DNA of 64,000 nt, taken from NCBI RefSeq assembly GCF_000019165.1, contig NC_010337.2:1603001-1667000 (forward strand). Reading direction: 5' to 3'. Each line of letters starts with the position of its first letter. The first letter of the stretch is position 1. Shown here piece by piece: positions 21,690-30,373 of the stretch. The notes beneath the pieces were generated by a model. It saw only the letters and a list, made by a program, of their open reading frames with translations. It made no database searches and was not told where the DNA came from. Made by a program: the position numbers and the translations under genes. The stretch comes from Heliomicrobium modesticaldum Ice1. GTDB taxonomy: Bacteria > Bacillota > Desulfitobacteriia > Heliobacteriales > Heliobacteriaceae.

Positions 21690-23384
21690 ATGAAAAAGAC
21701 GATGTGCCCCCAGCCCGATGAAGAACCGAAGCTCGACATCCTGCCTCTCTCGGAAAAACTCGGCCTCGATGCCCATCAGGTCAAGTGGACCGTCGGTGAA
21801 ACGGCAGAAGTCGCCCGCAGCCTCGTCAACATCACCGAACGGAACGGCCGGGATCTGAACGACGGCTCAGCTCGCCTGCAGGAAATGACTGGTGTCGCCC
21901 GGCTGCTGGAAGAACGGGCCCGTCAGGTGGCCGGCCTGTCAGCGTCACGGTTGGAAGAAGCCAAGGAAGGCGAAAAACGCGTCGCTGAGGCGGAGCGGCT
22001 CCTGCGTCAGATCGCTTCCGATGTGCTCACATACGCCCGTGCGGCCATGAAACTGAGGGAGGAGTCGGAGCAGATCTCCCGTTTTGTCCGGGAAGCCCGC
22101 GATATTGCCAAAAAGACGAACCTCCTCGCCCTCAACGCCTCCATCGAAGCGGCTCGCGCTGGCACAGCCGGGAGGGGCTTTGCCATCGTCGCCGACGAGG
22201 TTCGCAAACTCGCTGAAAAAAGCGCTCAGTCGGCCCAGGGCATTCAAAAGGCGGCAGACCAGATCAATCAAGACATTCACATCGTCGCCGCCGGCGCCGA
22301 TTTCAGCTCTAAACAGTTAAAGGCCATCGTCGAAGATGTCCGTTCAGGACGGGATGTCCTTTCCCATACGGTCAACACCTTCGGCGAGATCACCGACCTG
22401 AACAAGGAACTCTTCGAGGCCACGGCCCAACATGCTGAGCGGGCGGAACAGCTGGCCGCCATCTTCGTCTCTCTCGGCGACGGCATGCAGGACATCATGG
22501 CCCGCGTGCGGGACCAGGAGAAGCACCACAGCAAGCTGCTCGATCTGGCTGAGGAGCTGAACAGCAACGTCCATCAACTGCAGAAACAGGCCGCCCGGCT
22601 CAAGCAGGACGACGAACTCATCATCGGTATCAACCCGGCCTTGAGTCCCGACAGGATCCGCCGACAGTATCTGCCCGTCATCGCTGCCCTCTGCGAGAAC
22701 CTCGGCATCAAGCCACGCATCCTCATCGCCGCTGACTACAACGCCCTGGCCGACTGCCTCATCGATGAGATCGTCGACGTGGGCTGGTTTTCGCCGCTGG
22801 CCTATGTCAACGCAGCCGCCAAGGGGAGGGTCATCCCGCTGGCCACACCCATCGTCAACGGCAACGCCTCCTATAAGGGCTACATCATCGCCCGCAAAGG
22901 GAGTGGCATCGCGAGTCTGACGGCGTTAAAGGGCAAACGGATGGCCTTCGTCGATCCCCAGTCCGCCTCGGGATACGCCTACCCGCGCCTGCTCCTGCGC
23001 CGAGCCGGTCTCAACCCGGATAGGGACCTGGGTGAGGTTATCTTCCAGGGCACCCACAGCCGCGTCATCGAGACGGTCCTCAAAGGTGACGTCGCCGCCG
23101 GCGCTACCTATTCCGAGGCGATAGACGACGCCCGCCGGCGCAACCTGCCTGTCGACGACCTGGTCTTCTTGGCCGAGACGGAGGCGATTCCCAAGGACTG
23201 CATCGCCGCCCGGGGCCGGCTGGACAGCAGCCTTGTTGAACGGTTAAAAGCAGGTCTATTGGCCCTCAGCCGCACCGACAAGGGGAGAAGGGTGATGTCC
23301 GAATCGGCGATCCAGGGGTTCATCGATACGCGCGATGAGAACTACAACATCATCCGGGAGGTCTTGCGCGAAGGCGGGCGGTAA
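21690..23384 (+). CDS. Soluble chemotaxis receptor fused to a PhnD-like ligand-binding domain
   Basis: A 564-residue protein. Residues ~20-300 are an MCP signalling coiled coil with the CheA/CheW hairpin tip, [20 protein letters not shown] then [16 protein letters not shown] (about 144-180). Residues ~309-560 match PhnD/TRAP-type periplasmic-binding domains for phosphonate-like ligands ([61 protein letters not shown]). No signal peptide or membrane segment is visible, so the sensor domain is apparently cytoplasmic and C-terminal, the reverse of a classical receptor. ATG 21690 follows GTGGAGGAGCG. It is monocistronic. Confidence 0.88.
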   Translation: MKKTMCPQPDEEPKLDILPLSEKLGLDAHQVKWTVGETAEVARSLVNITERNGRDLNDGSARLQEMTGVARLLEERARQVAGLSASRLEEAKEGEKRVAEAERLLRQIASDVLTYARAAMKLREESEQISRFVREARDIAKKTNLLALNASIEAARAGTAGRGFAIVADEVRKLAEKSAQSAQGIQKAADQINQDIHIVAAGADFSSKQLKAIVEDVRSGRDVLSHTVNTFGEITDLNKELFEATAQHAERAEQLAAIFVSLGDGMQDIMARVRDQEKHHSKLLDLAEELNSNVHQLQKQAARLKQDDELIIGINPALSPDRIRRQYLPVIAALCENLGIKPRILIAADYNALADCLIDEIVDVGWFSPLAYVNAAAKGRVIPLATPIVNGNASYKGYIIARKGSGIASLTALKGKRMAFVDPQSASGYAYPRLLLRRAGLNPDRDLGEVIFQGTHSRVIETVLKGDVAAGATYSEAIDDARRRNLPVDDLVFLAETEAIPKDCIAARGRLDSSLVERLKAGLLALSRTDKGRRVMSESAIQGFIDTRDENYNIIREVLREGGR

Positions 23385-23506
23385 GACGCTTTCTAAACAG
23401 ATTCTTATCCTGACAGATCTTGACATACAATTCAAAGAGAAACAGAGTGACGGAAGTCGTCTCCCTCCAAAATCTGGACAGGTCGAATCGGACTTGGGAA
23501 AACCGC

Positions 23507-23866
23507 ATGGCCTTCACCATCCGCGTGCTTGTCGGCGTCGTCTGCGCCATCAGCCCCTTCAACTACCCCCTGAACCTGCTCTGTCACAAGGTCGGCCCGG
23601 CCATCGCAGCCGGAAACGCCGTGGTGGCCAAACCGACTTCGACGACTCCCCTCTCGGCGCTCTCCCTCGCTCGGCTCATGCAGGAAGCTGGTTTGCCGGA
23701 GGGCTGGCTGAACGTGGTCGTCGGCCCCGGCTGGACTGTCGGCGAGTGGCTCCTTGAGAACCCCGGCATCGAACAGCGGCTCAGGAAAAGAAGGCCCGGC
23801 CTACGCCGTCCGGGAGATGACGGAAAGCCGCATCATTGTCTTCAACCACCGACCGCCGAAGGATTG
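23507..23866 (+). pseudogene. Aldehyde dehydrogenase remnant with internal deletion
   Basis: A fragment in one frame (23507-23776) matches the NAD-binding core of aldehyde dehydrogenases: GVVCAISPFNYPLNLLCHKV, AGNAVVAKPTSTTPLSAL, EAGLPEGWLNVVVGPG. Just after, in a different frame (about 23771-23866), comes the family C-terminus SGSGKEGPAYAVREMTESRI ending in TGA. About 200 residues between them, including the catalytic cysteine, and the first ~130 residues are missing. The joint is out of frame, so no active enzyme is made. Confidence 0.85.
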
Positions 23867-23932
23867 AAAAAAAGAAGCCGCGCGATGAAGGCAACGGCTT
23901 CCTCATGTCCTTGGACAGAAGGCTCTCTGTGG

Positions 23933-24364
23933 TTATCGATGAATCTGCAACTTCTGGCTGCGCGGATCGAAGGTGGCCAGGGTGACCCTGTGCAGACCCC
24001 AACCCTTCAAATAGTTTCTGGCATGTTCCACCGGTCCGCCCTCGAGGAAACGGCTGAGGCAGTCCTGAGGGATGACGAGCACCGTCGGGTAGGTTAGAGA
24101 AAAGGCGGCCAGTTGTTCGCGCGTGTGGATGTCGCTGATGGTGGAGCAGGTCTCTACCTCGAAAACGGTGGTCTGGTCACCCTTTTTGGCCAGGATGTCG
24201 GGCACGCAGTGGCTGATTTCGTGGGGCGCCCCCGGTTCCCAGTGGATGTGATCGGCCAGCACATGGTACCCATCGGCAGCGAGGTTCTCTGCCACCGCCT
24301 GGACGCAACGGTCATGGGTGGACTGCTCGACGTGAACGCGGTTAGGGTTTTTTCCTCGATACAT
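23933..24364 (-). CDS. Small protein with a PD-(D/E)XK-like core, function unknown
   Basis: A 143-residue protein, start taken at ATG (24364-24362) because AAAGGAGGGGG precedes it at ideal distance; an upstream in-frame ATG has none. The centre reads VPDILAKKGDQTTVFEVET: a Pro-Asp, a beta turn, then E-V-E, close to the PD-(D/E)XK nuclease core but with Glu in place of the usual Lys. Remaining features are a conserved-looking VLVIPQDCL and a basic N-terminus. No partner gene is adjacent. Nuclease ancestry is suggested; activity is uncertain. Confidence 0.6.
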   Translation of the reverse strand: MYRGKNPNRVHVEQSTHDRCVQAVAENLAADGYHVLADHIHWEPGAPHEISHCVPDILAKKGDQTTVFEVETCSTISDIHTREQLAAFSLTYPTVLVIPQDCLSRFLEGGPVEHARNYLKGWGLHRVTLATFDPRSQKLQIHR

Positions 24365-24451
24365 AAATGCCCCCTCCTTTAATTTCATTAACCTTCATTC
24401 ACCGGAATAAAACGTTCATGACTAGTCTGGCCGCAAGCGATGATGAAAAGG

Positions 24452-24513
24452 GCTTTTCCATAAAAAGAACTTTTTCCATAAAAAGACCCTTTTCCATAAA
24501 AAGACCCTTTTCG
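24452..24513 (-). repeat. 18-bp tandem repeat (3.5 units)
   Basis: Units CTTTTCCATAAAAAGAC start at about 24452, 24470 and 24488, with a partial fourth from 24506. The array is upstream of the minus-strand gene starting at 24364, about 90-150 bases away. The last unit forms the left arm of the hairpin at 24501-24548. Confidence 0.8.
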
Positions 24514-24548
24514 GTTACTGACCATGCTGTCAAACCTAAAAGGGTCTT
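24501..24548. terminator. Strong hairpin, possible terminator
   Basis: AAGACCCTTTTCGGTT (24501-24516) pairs with AACCTAAAAGGGTCTT (24533-24548), 15 of 16 bases. It lies 90 bases beyond the stop of the minus-strand sensor kinase, which would read through it. The T run is weak on either strand, so terminator function is not certain. Confidence 0.5.
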
Positions 24549-24636
24549 CATGTCGCATATGCGGTTGTCCTTGTGAGGATTATTGCTTTAGGATTTTGGT
24601 CTATTATAGCACGATTTGCCTAAACCGCCAATGCCC

Positions 24637-27468
24637 TTAATCCGTTCCCGTCTCCTCGTCGGCGCTCACGCTCAGCCAGCGGGCGAGCACGGCCGTCAAC
24701 TGCTTCCGATCGATCGGTTTGCTGACATAATCGTCCATCCCTGCCTGGAGGCATTTCTCCCGGTCTCCCTGCATGGACAAGGCGGTCATGGCGATGATGG
24801 GGATGTGCTGCCCTGTCTCGGCCTCGCTGTCGCGGATCACTTGGGTCGTTTCAAAGCCGTTCAGATCGGGAAGCTGGCAGTCCATCAGGATGAGGGCATA
24901 CTCCTCTTCCCCTAATGCGTCGATGGCTTCAAAACCGCTGCTGGCCAAGCGGACGGATAAGCCCATCTTTCGCAGCAGCGCGGTGACCAGTTTTTGGTTG
25001 ACCGGATTGTCTTCCACCACGAGGACGGAGGCTTGACGAAGCCCTGTCGGACGAGCCGACGTTAAGGAAACTGGCGGCGGCAGGGGAGCTTGGCGGGATT
25101 CGGCGGCGTGGACAGGCGATTGCGATGTCTGAAGCGGTTTGCGCACCGGCAGAGTGAACCAGAAGGTGGATCCTTCGCCGGGTTTGCTCTGGACGCCGAT
25201 CTTGCCGCCCATCAGCTCCACGAGGTTTCGGGAGATGGCGAGACCCAAACCGGTTCCGCCGTATTTGCGCGTCATGGACGTGTTTCCCTGGCTGAAGGGC
25301 TGAAAGAGACAGTCGCGAATCTCCGGCGCGATGCCGATCCCTGTGTCGATCACTTCGAAACGGATGGTGACCTGGGATCCCGTATCGGAAACGGGAAAGA
25401 CACGGATGTCGATAGTGCCTCTCTCCGTAAATTTGACGGCGTTGCTGACGAGGTTGAGCAGCACCTGCCGCAGCCGTCCCGGATCGCCTTGGAAGAGGAA
25501 GCGCGCCTCATCGGCGATAAACGTGGAGATGGTCAGGCCTTTTTCCCGTGCTTTGCCCTGAAGCAGCCGGGCTACGCCGTCGACGACCGGAACGGGATCG
25601 AAGTCGATCGATTCCAGTTCCATCTTGCCGGCCTCAACCTTCGAGTAGTCCAGGATATCATTGATCACCGTGAGCAGGAGCTCGGCCGATTCCTGCACTG
25701 CCTGGGCGTAATCGAGTTGTTCCGACGTCAGCCGAGTGCCCAGCAGCAGTTCGTTCATGCCGATGATTCCATTCATAGGCGTGCGGATCTCATGGCTCAT
25801 CATGGCCAAGAAGGAGCTTTTCGCCAAACTGGCCTCTTCGGCACGGACCTTGGCGATCCGCAGCTCCATATCGACCTGTTTCTTTTCCGTGATGTCCATG
25901 AGCATGCCGTCAAGACGGACAACCTTCCCGGAACTGTCGGCGACGGGGATGACATGACCGCTGACCCAGCGCAGATCGCCGTTATTGCGGATAATACGGA
26001 ATTCATCCTGAATGGCCTTGCCGACGAGCACCCGTTTTGATATGCGTCGCAAGCGAGGCAGATCGTCGGGGTGGGTGGCCTGCATCCATGTATCGGGGTG
26101 ATCAAAGAAAGCCTGGGCGGGAACGCCGAAGAGCCCCTCGCAGGCAGGGGAGAGCTGCAGAAGGCGGCGCTGTGTCACGTCGTAGGACCAGAAGACGATA
26201 TTCAGACTGTTGAAGAGGTTCTTCAACTGCTCCCTTGTCTCCAGCAGTGTCTGTTCGATCCTGCGCCGTTCCGTGATATCGGTGAAGGTCGCCACCACCC
26301 GAAAAGGCTCGCTTTCGCCGGGACGAAAGAGCGGTTCGGCGTTGACCAAGATCCAGCACATCTCTCCATTCGGCTTGTAGACGCCCATGACCACATTGTG
26401 GCAAGGCTTCCCTGTGCGCAGGGAGACCATGGCCGGGTGTTCCTCGCCGGGGAAGGGAGATCCGTCCTCGCGGACAGCGCGCCAGCGCGGGTCGCAAGAA
26501 GTCCGCCCCATCAACTGGTCTGCCGTTAAGCCCAGAATGGCCTCCGCTTTTCGGTTAAAAGACACGATCCGACCGTCTCGCTCCTGGACAACCATGCCCT
26601 CGGCGATGGCCGTCACGATGGAGCGGTAGTGCTCCTCGCTGTCGCGCAAGGCGGCCTCCGCGGCTTTCTGCTTCGTAATATCCAGCGTGGCGCCGCGAAA
26701 ACCGATCAACGTCCCCTGTTCATTGAAGACCGGGACGCCGTTCGCGCTCAACCAACGAAGCTCCCCGGAGGCGGAGCGCCGGCGGTACTCCAGGTTGCGG
26801 ACCAGTTTGTTCTCGGCAGCAGCTTGGCGGAAGATGTTCAAAAATCGTTCCACGTCATCGGGATAGACATACTGCCAAACAGGTGTACCGATCAATGCTT
26901 CCGGCGCGACACCCAAGATGGAATGGATCTGAGGTGAGACGTAGGCATACCGACCTTCTCCATCGAGTTCCCAAATATATTCGTCGAAGGCCCGTTCCAC
27001 GTCGCGAAAACGCTGCTCCCTTTTGCGCAATTCGGTTTTTAATTGTCTGTACTGTTCCAGCAGCGAAGAATAGGCAGCTGTCAGGCGGCGACAGGCGCCA
27101 TGGCAGGAGGGGGAACCATGCTCCCCCACAGGAACGGCTTTCAGGACGACCAAAAAAGCATCTGCCCTTTCACCGTTTGAGGCGAGGCCATGGGCTTGCA
27201 CACAGAGGGAGAGGGACGTTCCTTCCGGCGTGACGATGCGACCGCAATGGGCGGACAGGCCGGCAGCATCTGTTTCGTCCAGGTGAAAAAAGTCGTCGCC
27301 TCGGCGACCGGCCACATCTTGGCTGCTCCATCCGGTCAAACGTTCGGCGGAGGGATTCAAAAAACGGATGATTCGGTCAGGATCCAATACCGCCAAAGGC
27401 AACGGGAATTGTCGGACAAGAGACAGGAATGTCTCGGACGAACCCGAGGCAGTTATCAAGAGGATCAC
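24637..27468 (-). CDS. Hybrid sensor histidine kinase with PAS array and receiver domain
   Basis: A 943-residue cytoplasmic hybrid kinase. Order: about four PAS/PAC units over residues 15-540 (N-terminal PAS SLVRQFPLPLAVLDPDRII; later PAC ends GFRGATLDIT, VVATFTDIT and GMLMDIT), HisKA with SFLAMMSHEIRTPMNGIIG (His ~560), HATPase_c with NLVSNAVKF, DTGIGI and GGTGLGLAISRNL, and a C-terminal receiver with SVLVVEDNPVNQK and the phosphoacceptor MDCQLPD (Asp ~863). No membrane segment. It starts at GTG with a modest AAGGCGG; a TATAAT on the minus strand near 27536 could be its -10. No output regulator is adjacent. Confidence 0.9.
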   Translation of the reverse strand: MILLITASGSSETFLSLVRQFPLPLAVLDPDRIIRFLNPSAERLTGWSSQDVAGRRGDDFFHLDETDAAGLSAHCGRIVTPEGTSLSLCVQAHGLASNGERADAFLVVLKAVPVGEHGSPSCHGACRRLTAAYSSLLEQYRQLKTELRKREQRFRDVERAFDEYIWELDGEGRYAYVSPQIHSILGVAPEALIGTPVWQYVYPDDVERFLNIFRQAAAENKLVRNLEYRRRSASGELRWLSANGVPVFNEQGTLIGFRGATLDITKQKAAEAALRDSEEHYRSIVTAIAEGMVVQERDGRIVSFNRKAEAILGLTADQLMGRTSCDPRWRAVREDGSPFPGEEHPAMVSLRTGKPCHNVVMGVYKPNGEMCWILVNAEPLFRPGESEPFRVVATFTDITERRRIEQTLLETREQLKNLFNSLNIVFWSYDVTQRRLLQLSPACEGLFGVPAQAFFDHPDTWMQATHPDDLPRLRRISKRVLVGKAIQDEFRIIRNNGDLRWVSGHVIPVADSSGKVVRLDGMLMDITEKKQVDMELRIAKVRAEEASLAKSSFLAMMSHEIRTPMNGIIGMNELLLGTRLTSEQLDYAQAVQESAELLLTVINDILDYSKVEAGKMELESIDFDPVPVVDGVARLLQGKAREKGLTISTFIADEARFLFQGDPGRLRQVLLNLVSNAVKFTERGTIDIRVFPVSDTGSQVTIRFEVIDTGIGIAPEIRDCLFQPFSQGNTSMTRKYGGTGLGLAISRNLVELMGGKIGVQSKPGEGSTFWFTLPVRKPLQTSQSPVHAAESRQAPLPPPVSLTSARPTGLRQASVLVVEDNPVNQKLVTALLRKMGLSVRLASSGFEAIDALGEEEYALILMDCQLPDLNGFETTQVIRDSEAETGQHIPIIAMTALSMQGDREKCLQAGMDDYVSKPIDRKQLTAVLARWLSVSADEETGTD

Positions 27469-27695
27469 CGCCTTATCAGCAATTCAGGAACGGTGCAGCA
27501 TGCGGCGCGTATACTTTGCAATCGTAATTTCATTATACAGATTTTTCTTCCCCCGAATAAGAGGCAAAGCGGCCAAAAGTTCAAAAATTGTAAAAAACCC
27601 TTTTCACCGTTTTCGGTAGGAAAAAGGGATTTACGATGCCGGCCGCCAATAAAAAAGGGAACTGGCGATCATCTTGGCAAAGGGAGTGACCTCCA

Positions 27696-28355
27696 TTGGC
27701 GTGCAAGGCCGTGATCTTTGATCTGGACGGAACCCTGCTGGACACCTTGGCCGATCTGGCCGATTCGATGAACCGCGTGCTCTCTCGCGCCGGCTTTCCC
27801 GCTCATTCTTTGGACGAATACCGGTACTTTGTCGGTGACGGCCTCGCCACAATGGTGAGGCGCGCCCTGCCGGAGGCAGGTTGCGACGAGGAGACGCTGC
27901 GGCGCTGTTTCACCGATATGCAAGAGGAATACGGCCGGAATTGGGCCGTAAAAACCGCCCCCTACACCGGGGTGATGGAAATGCTCGAGGGCCTGGCGGC
28001 CCGGAACATCTCCATGGCTGTCTTATCCAATAAGCCCCACGATTGGACCGTCGAGATGACCGATTATTTTTTCCCGCAGCGGCCCTTTGCCATGGTATTC
28101 GGTCAGCGCCCGTCCGTTCCCAAGAAGCCCGATCCGGCCGGGGCGCTGGAGATCGCCGCGCGATTCGCTTTCGCGCCGGCGGATATCCTCTATTTGGGCG
28201 ATACGAATACGGATATGAAGACGGCGAGAGGGGCGGGCATGCCGGCCATCGGCGTCCTCTGGGGCTTCCGCCCGGCGGAAGAACTGTTGGCGAGCGGAGC
28301 GGACAGGCTGATCGGGCATCCTAGCGAGTTGTTCAATTTGATTGATGAAGGGTAG
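27696..28355 (+). CDS. gph: HAD-family phosphatase, probable phosphoglycolate phosphatase
   Basis: A 219-residue HAD hydrolase of the Gph/PGP type: motif I FDLDGTLLDT (residues 8-17), a helical cap, motif II VLSNKP, a Lys in KKPDPAGAL, and motif IV YLGDTNTDMKTARGAGM. These are the features of phosphoglycolate phosphatases, but other small phosphates are possible. The start is TTG 27696 after GGGAGTG; a GTG six bases later is an alternative. The 3' end is followed by a duplication of the region around the stop codon. Confidence 0.85.
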   Translation: MACKAVIFDLDGTLLDTLADLADSMNRVLSRAGFPAHSLDEYRYFVGDGLATMVRRALPEAGCDEETLRRCFTDMQEEYGRNWAVKTAPYTGVMEMLEGLAARNISMAVLSNKPHDWTVEMTDYFFPQRPFAMVFGQRPSVPKKPDPAGALEIAARFAFAPADILYLGDTNTDMKTARGAGMPAIGVLWGFRPAEELLASGADRLIGHPSELFNLIDEG

Positions 28356-28460
28356 ATAGACGTACAAGATATGTGAACATCCGATGGGACTTTAGCCACG
28401 GTGTCGAAGCCCGAAAAGGGATGTAGCATAGACGAACAAGATATGGAAACGCCTGATGGG
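28353..28460 (+). repeat. Imperfect 36/37-bp direct repeat beginning at the gph stop codon
   Basis: Copy 1 (28353-28388) starts with the gph stop, TAGATAGACGTACAAGATAT, and ends CCGATGGG. Copy 2 (28424-28460) begins TAGCATAGACGAACAAGATA and ends CTGATGGG. The offset is 71 bases. Confidence 0.75.
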
Positions 28461-28515
28461 CGAGACGCTTCGCGATAGTGCCTATGACAATGGGTGATGA
28501 GGGGAGTGGCTGAAG

Positions 28516-29700
28516 ATGCGTTATACACCAGCTGATGAGCTTAAGCGGCGGATCGCCCGGTTCCAATCGATGCTGCGTCAGGAAGGCCTTGACGGCGCTT
28601 TGATCGTCCAAAATGCCGACCTCTTTTATTTTTCCGGCACCATCCAGCGCGCCCACCTTTATATCCCGGCCGAGGGCAAGGCCTTGCTGATGGTCAAGCG
28701 GAACCTGGAGCGGGCGCGCCGGGAGTCTGCCCTGGAACAGATCGTTCCGCTGGACAACCCCAAGGAACTGCCGGCCATGCTGGATGCCTACGGCTTCGGC
28801 GTCCCGGTTCGGCTCGGTCTCGAACTGGACGTGTTGCCGGTGGTCCACTTCCAGCGCTACCAGAAGCTCTTCGCCGCCAGCCGCCTGGAGGATGCCTCCG
28901 GGCTGATCCGGAGGGCCCGGGCCGTCAAGACGCCCTTTGAGTTGGAACGGCTGGCGGAAGCGGCCGAACTGTGCCGCATCGTCTTCGGCAACGTTCCCCG
29001 GTCGTTGCGGGCGGGGATGACCGAGTTGGAACTGGCCGCTGAGGTGGAGGCTTGTTTCCGGCGTCACGGGCATCAGGGCTTGACGCGCACCCGCGGCTTT
29101 AACATGGACATCAGCTACGGCCACACCCTCTCCGGCGCCAACCTGGCCATGCCGTCTTTCTTCGAGGGGCCCATCGGCGGCGTCGGCCTCAATCCCTCCT
29201 TTTCCATGGGATCCGGCACCAAGGCGATCGGCCGCGATGAGCCGATCATGGTCGATCAGGTAGGCATCATCGACGGCTATGGCGTCGACAAATCTCGTGT
29301 CTTCTGCATGGGCCGCCTGCCGGCGCACCTGGAGCGGGCCCACAGCGTCGCGCTGGAGATCCTGGCCGGGATCCGGGAAAAAGCACGGCCGGGCGTGACG
29401 GGCGGGGAACTCTTTGCTTATGCCCTTCAGAAGGCGAAGGAATACGGCCTGGCCGATCACTTCATGGGCCATAAAGAAAAAGTGGCCTTTGTAGGCCACG
29501 GTGTCGGCATTGAATTGGACGAGCTCCCTGTCCTGGCGAAAGGCGCCACTATGGCGCTGGAGGAAGGGATGGTCTTTGCCCTCGAACCCAAGTTTGTCTT
29601 CCCCGAAGGCGCCGTCGGCATCGAAGACACCTTCGTCGTCGGTGCGAATGGGTTGGAGAGGATCACCTCATTCGACGAAGGGATTATCTATCTTCCTTAG
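28516..29700 (+). CDS. M24-family Xaa-Pro peptidase-like protein
   Basis: A 394-residue protein with a creatinase-like N-terminal domain (1-150) and a C-terminal pita-bread metallopeptidase domain. All five expected metal ligands can be placed: Asp in MVDQVG, Asp in GVDKSR, His in FVGHGVGIELDELP, Glu in VFALEP and Glu in GIEDTFVV. It probably removes N-terminal residues before proline, using two Mn or Co ions. Start ATG 28516 follows GAGGGGAGTGGCTGAAG. Monocistronic; its stop codon region is duplicated downstream. Confidence 0.85.
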   Translation: MRYTPADELKRRIARFQSMLRQEGLDGALIVQNADLFYFSGTIQRAHLYIPAEGKALLMVKRNLERARRESALEQIVPLDNPKELPAMLDAYGFGVPVRLGLELDVLPVVHFQRYQKLFAASRLEDASGLIRRARAVKTPFELERLAEAAELCRIVFGNVPRSLRAGMTELELAAEVEACFRRHGHQGLTRTRGFNMDISYGHTLSGANLAMPSFFEGPIGGVGLNPSFSMGSGTKAIGRDEPIMVDQVGIIDGYGVDKSRVFCMGRLPAHLERAHSVALEILAGIREKARPGVTGGELFAYALQKAKEYGLADHFMGHKEKVAFVGHGVGIELDELPVLAKGATMALEEGMVFALEPKFVFPEGAVGIEDTFVVGANGLERITSFDEGIIYLP

Positions 29701-29790
29701 TCATCGCCAAGTTGCAACGGGAGCTTGGAGTACAGCATAAAGGGTGGTCCGCTGATTATCTAGCTTCTTTAGTCGTCGCCAAGTTGCAAC
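29682..29790 (+). repeat. 37-bp direct repeat spanning the M24 peptidase stop codon
   Basis: Copy 1 (29682-29718) covers the last codons and TAG stop, GATTATCTATCTTCCTTAGT, and ends GCCAAGTTGCAAC. Copy 2 (29754-29790) matches it at 34 of 37 bases. The offset is 72 bases. Confidence 0.85.
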
Positions 29791-29838
29791 ACTCTGGTGA
29801 TCCTATGGTGTCGCCGGATCGGGGCAGGAGTATATAAA

Positions 29839-29885
29839 AAAACAACGGTCCGGCGGTTACTTTTGTACCGCCGGACCGTTGTTTT
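29839..29885 (+). terminator. Strong Rho-independent terminator
   Basis: AAAACAACGGTCCGGCGGT pairs with ACCGCCGGACCGTTGTTTT around a TTTTG loop, with A and T runs at the two ends, so it can act in both directions. It lies between the M24 peptidase and the tiny membrane peptides. Confidence 0.92.
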
Positions 29886-29947
29886 CCATACTTTGTTATT
29901 GGAGACAGCTCCAACAGGAGGATTCCCTTTGAAAGGAGGCTACAGGC

Positions 29948-30070
29948 ATGGGTGGTTACGGCGGTTATATTGGCACCAGTTTCGGCGTTGTCGCCGGTCT
30001 GGTCATCACCCTGATCGTTATTGGGGCCTTTTACCCCAGCATTGTCGGATTCGGATACACCAACCAGTAA
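29948..30070 (+). CDS. Tiny glycine-rich membrane peptide 1 (YjcZ-like)
   Basis: A 40-residue peptide starting MGGYGGYIGTSFGVVAG and running into one hydrophobic helix (about residues 12-28), then a polar C-terminus. Preceded by AAAGGAGG. Size, the Gly/Tyr start and single membrane span resemble the YjcZ-type peptides made during sporulation in Bacillus and Clostridia. That function is by resemblance only. It is paired with a second such gene 63 bases downstream. Confidence 0.7.
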   Translation: MGGYGGYIGTSFGVVAGLVITLIVIGAFYPSIVGFGYTNQ

Positions 30071-30133
30071 CGATCAGGCGCCGGTCCGTCCGGCGAGGGT
30101 TGATGGATAGAAAGAATGAAAGGAGGGTCTCCT

Positions 30134-30268
30134 ATGAGCCATTGTGGTCCTGTCGCTCCCGCTTGCGCACAGGGCGGCTATGTGGGCAACTGCATCGTCG
30201 CGCTGGCCATCCTGATCATCATCATCGCCATCCTGGGAACGGGTTTTGGTTTTGGATATGGGGGGTAA
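30134..30268 (+). CDS. Tiny membrane peptide 2 (YjcZ-like)
   Basis: A 44-residue peptide with Cys at 4, 11 and 20, a hydrophobic span VALAILIIIIAILG and a Gly/Phe/Tyr-rich tail (GFGFGYGG). The ribosome site AAAGGAGGG lies at good distance before ATG 30134. It is probably co-transcribed with the preceding peptide. Such paired short membrane peptides are common near sporulation loci in Firmicutes, but no direct evidence of role is visible. Confidence 0.7.
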   Translation: MSHCGPVAPACAQGGYVGNCIVALAILIIIIAILGTGFGFGYGG

Positions 30269-30373
30269 CAAAAACCGGGGAAACAGCGTGGGGAAAGTCC
30301 CTACGCTGTTTCCTATCGATACCTTTGTCTTGTGAGGGAACGTGAACAGCGGCGCCGCATCGCTGCCTTCTCC

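Noticed and set aside
24367-24576. Plus-strand frame with FSIKRP repeats
   Set aside because: Again a translation of an 18-bp DNA repeat, in a leader region and without a ribosome site.
27530-27690. Riboswitch before gph
   Set aside because: One imperfect ACCCTTTTC hairpin in a divergent intergenic region; no known aptamer pattern could be matched.
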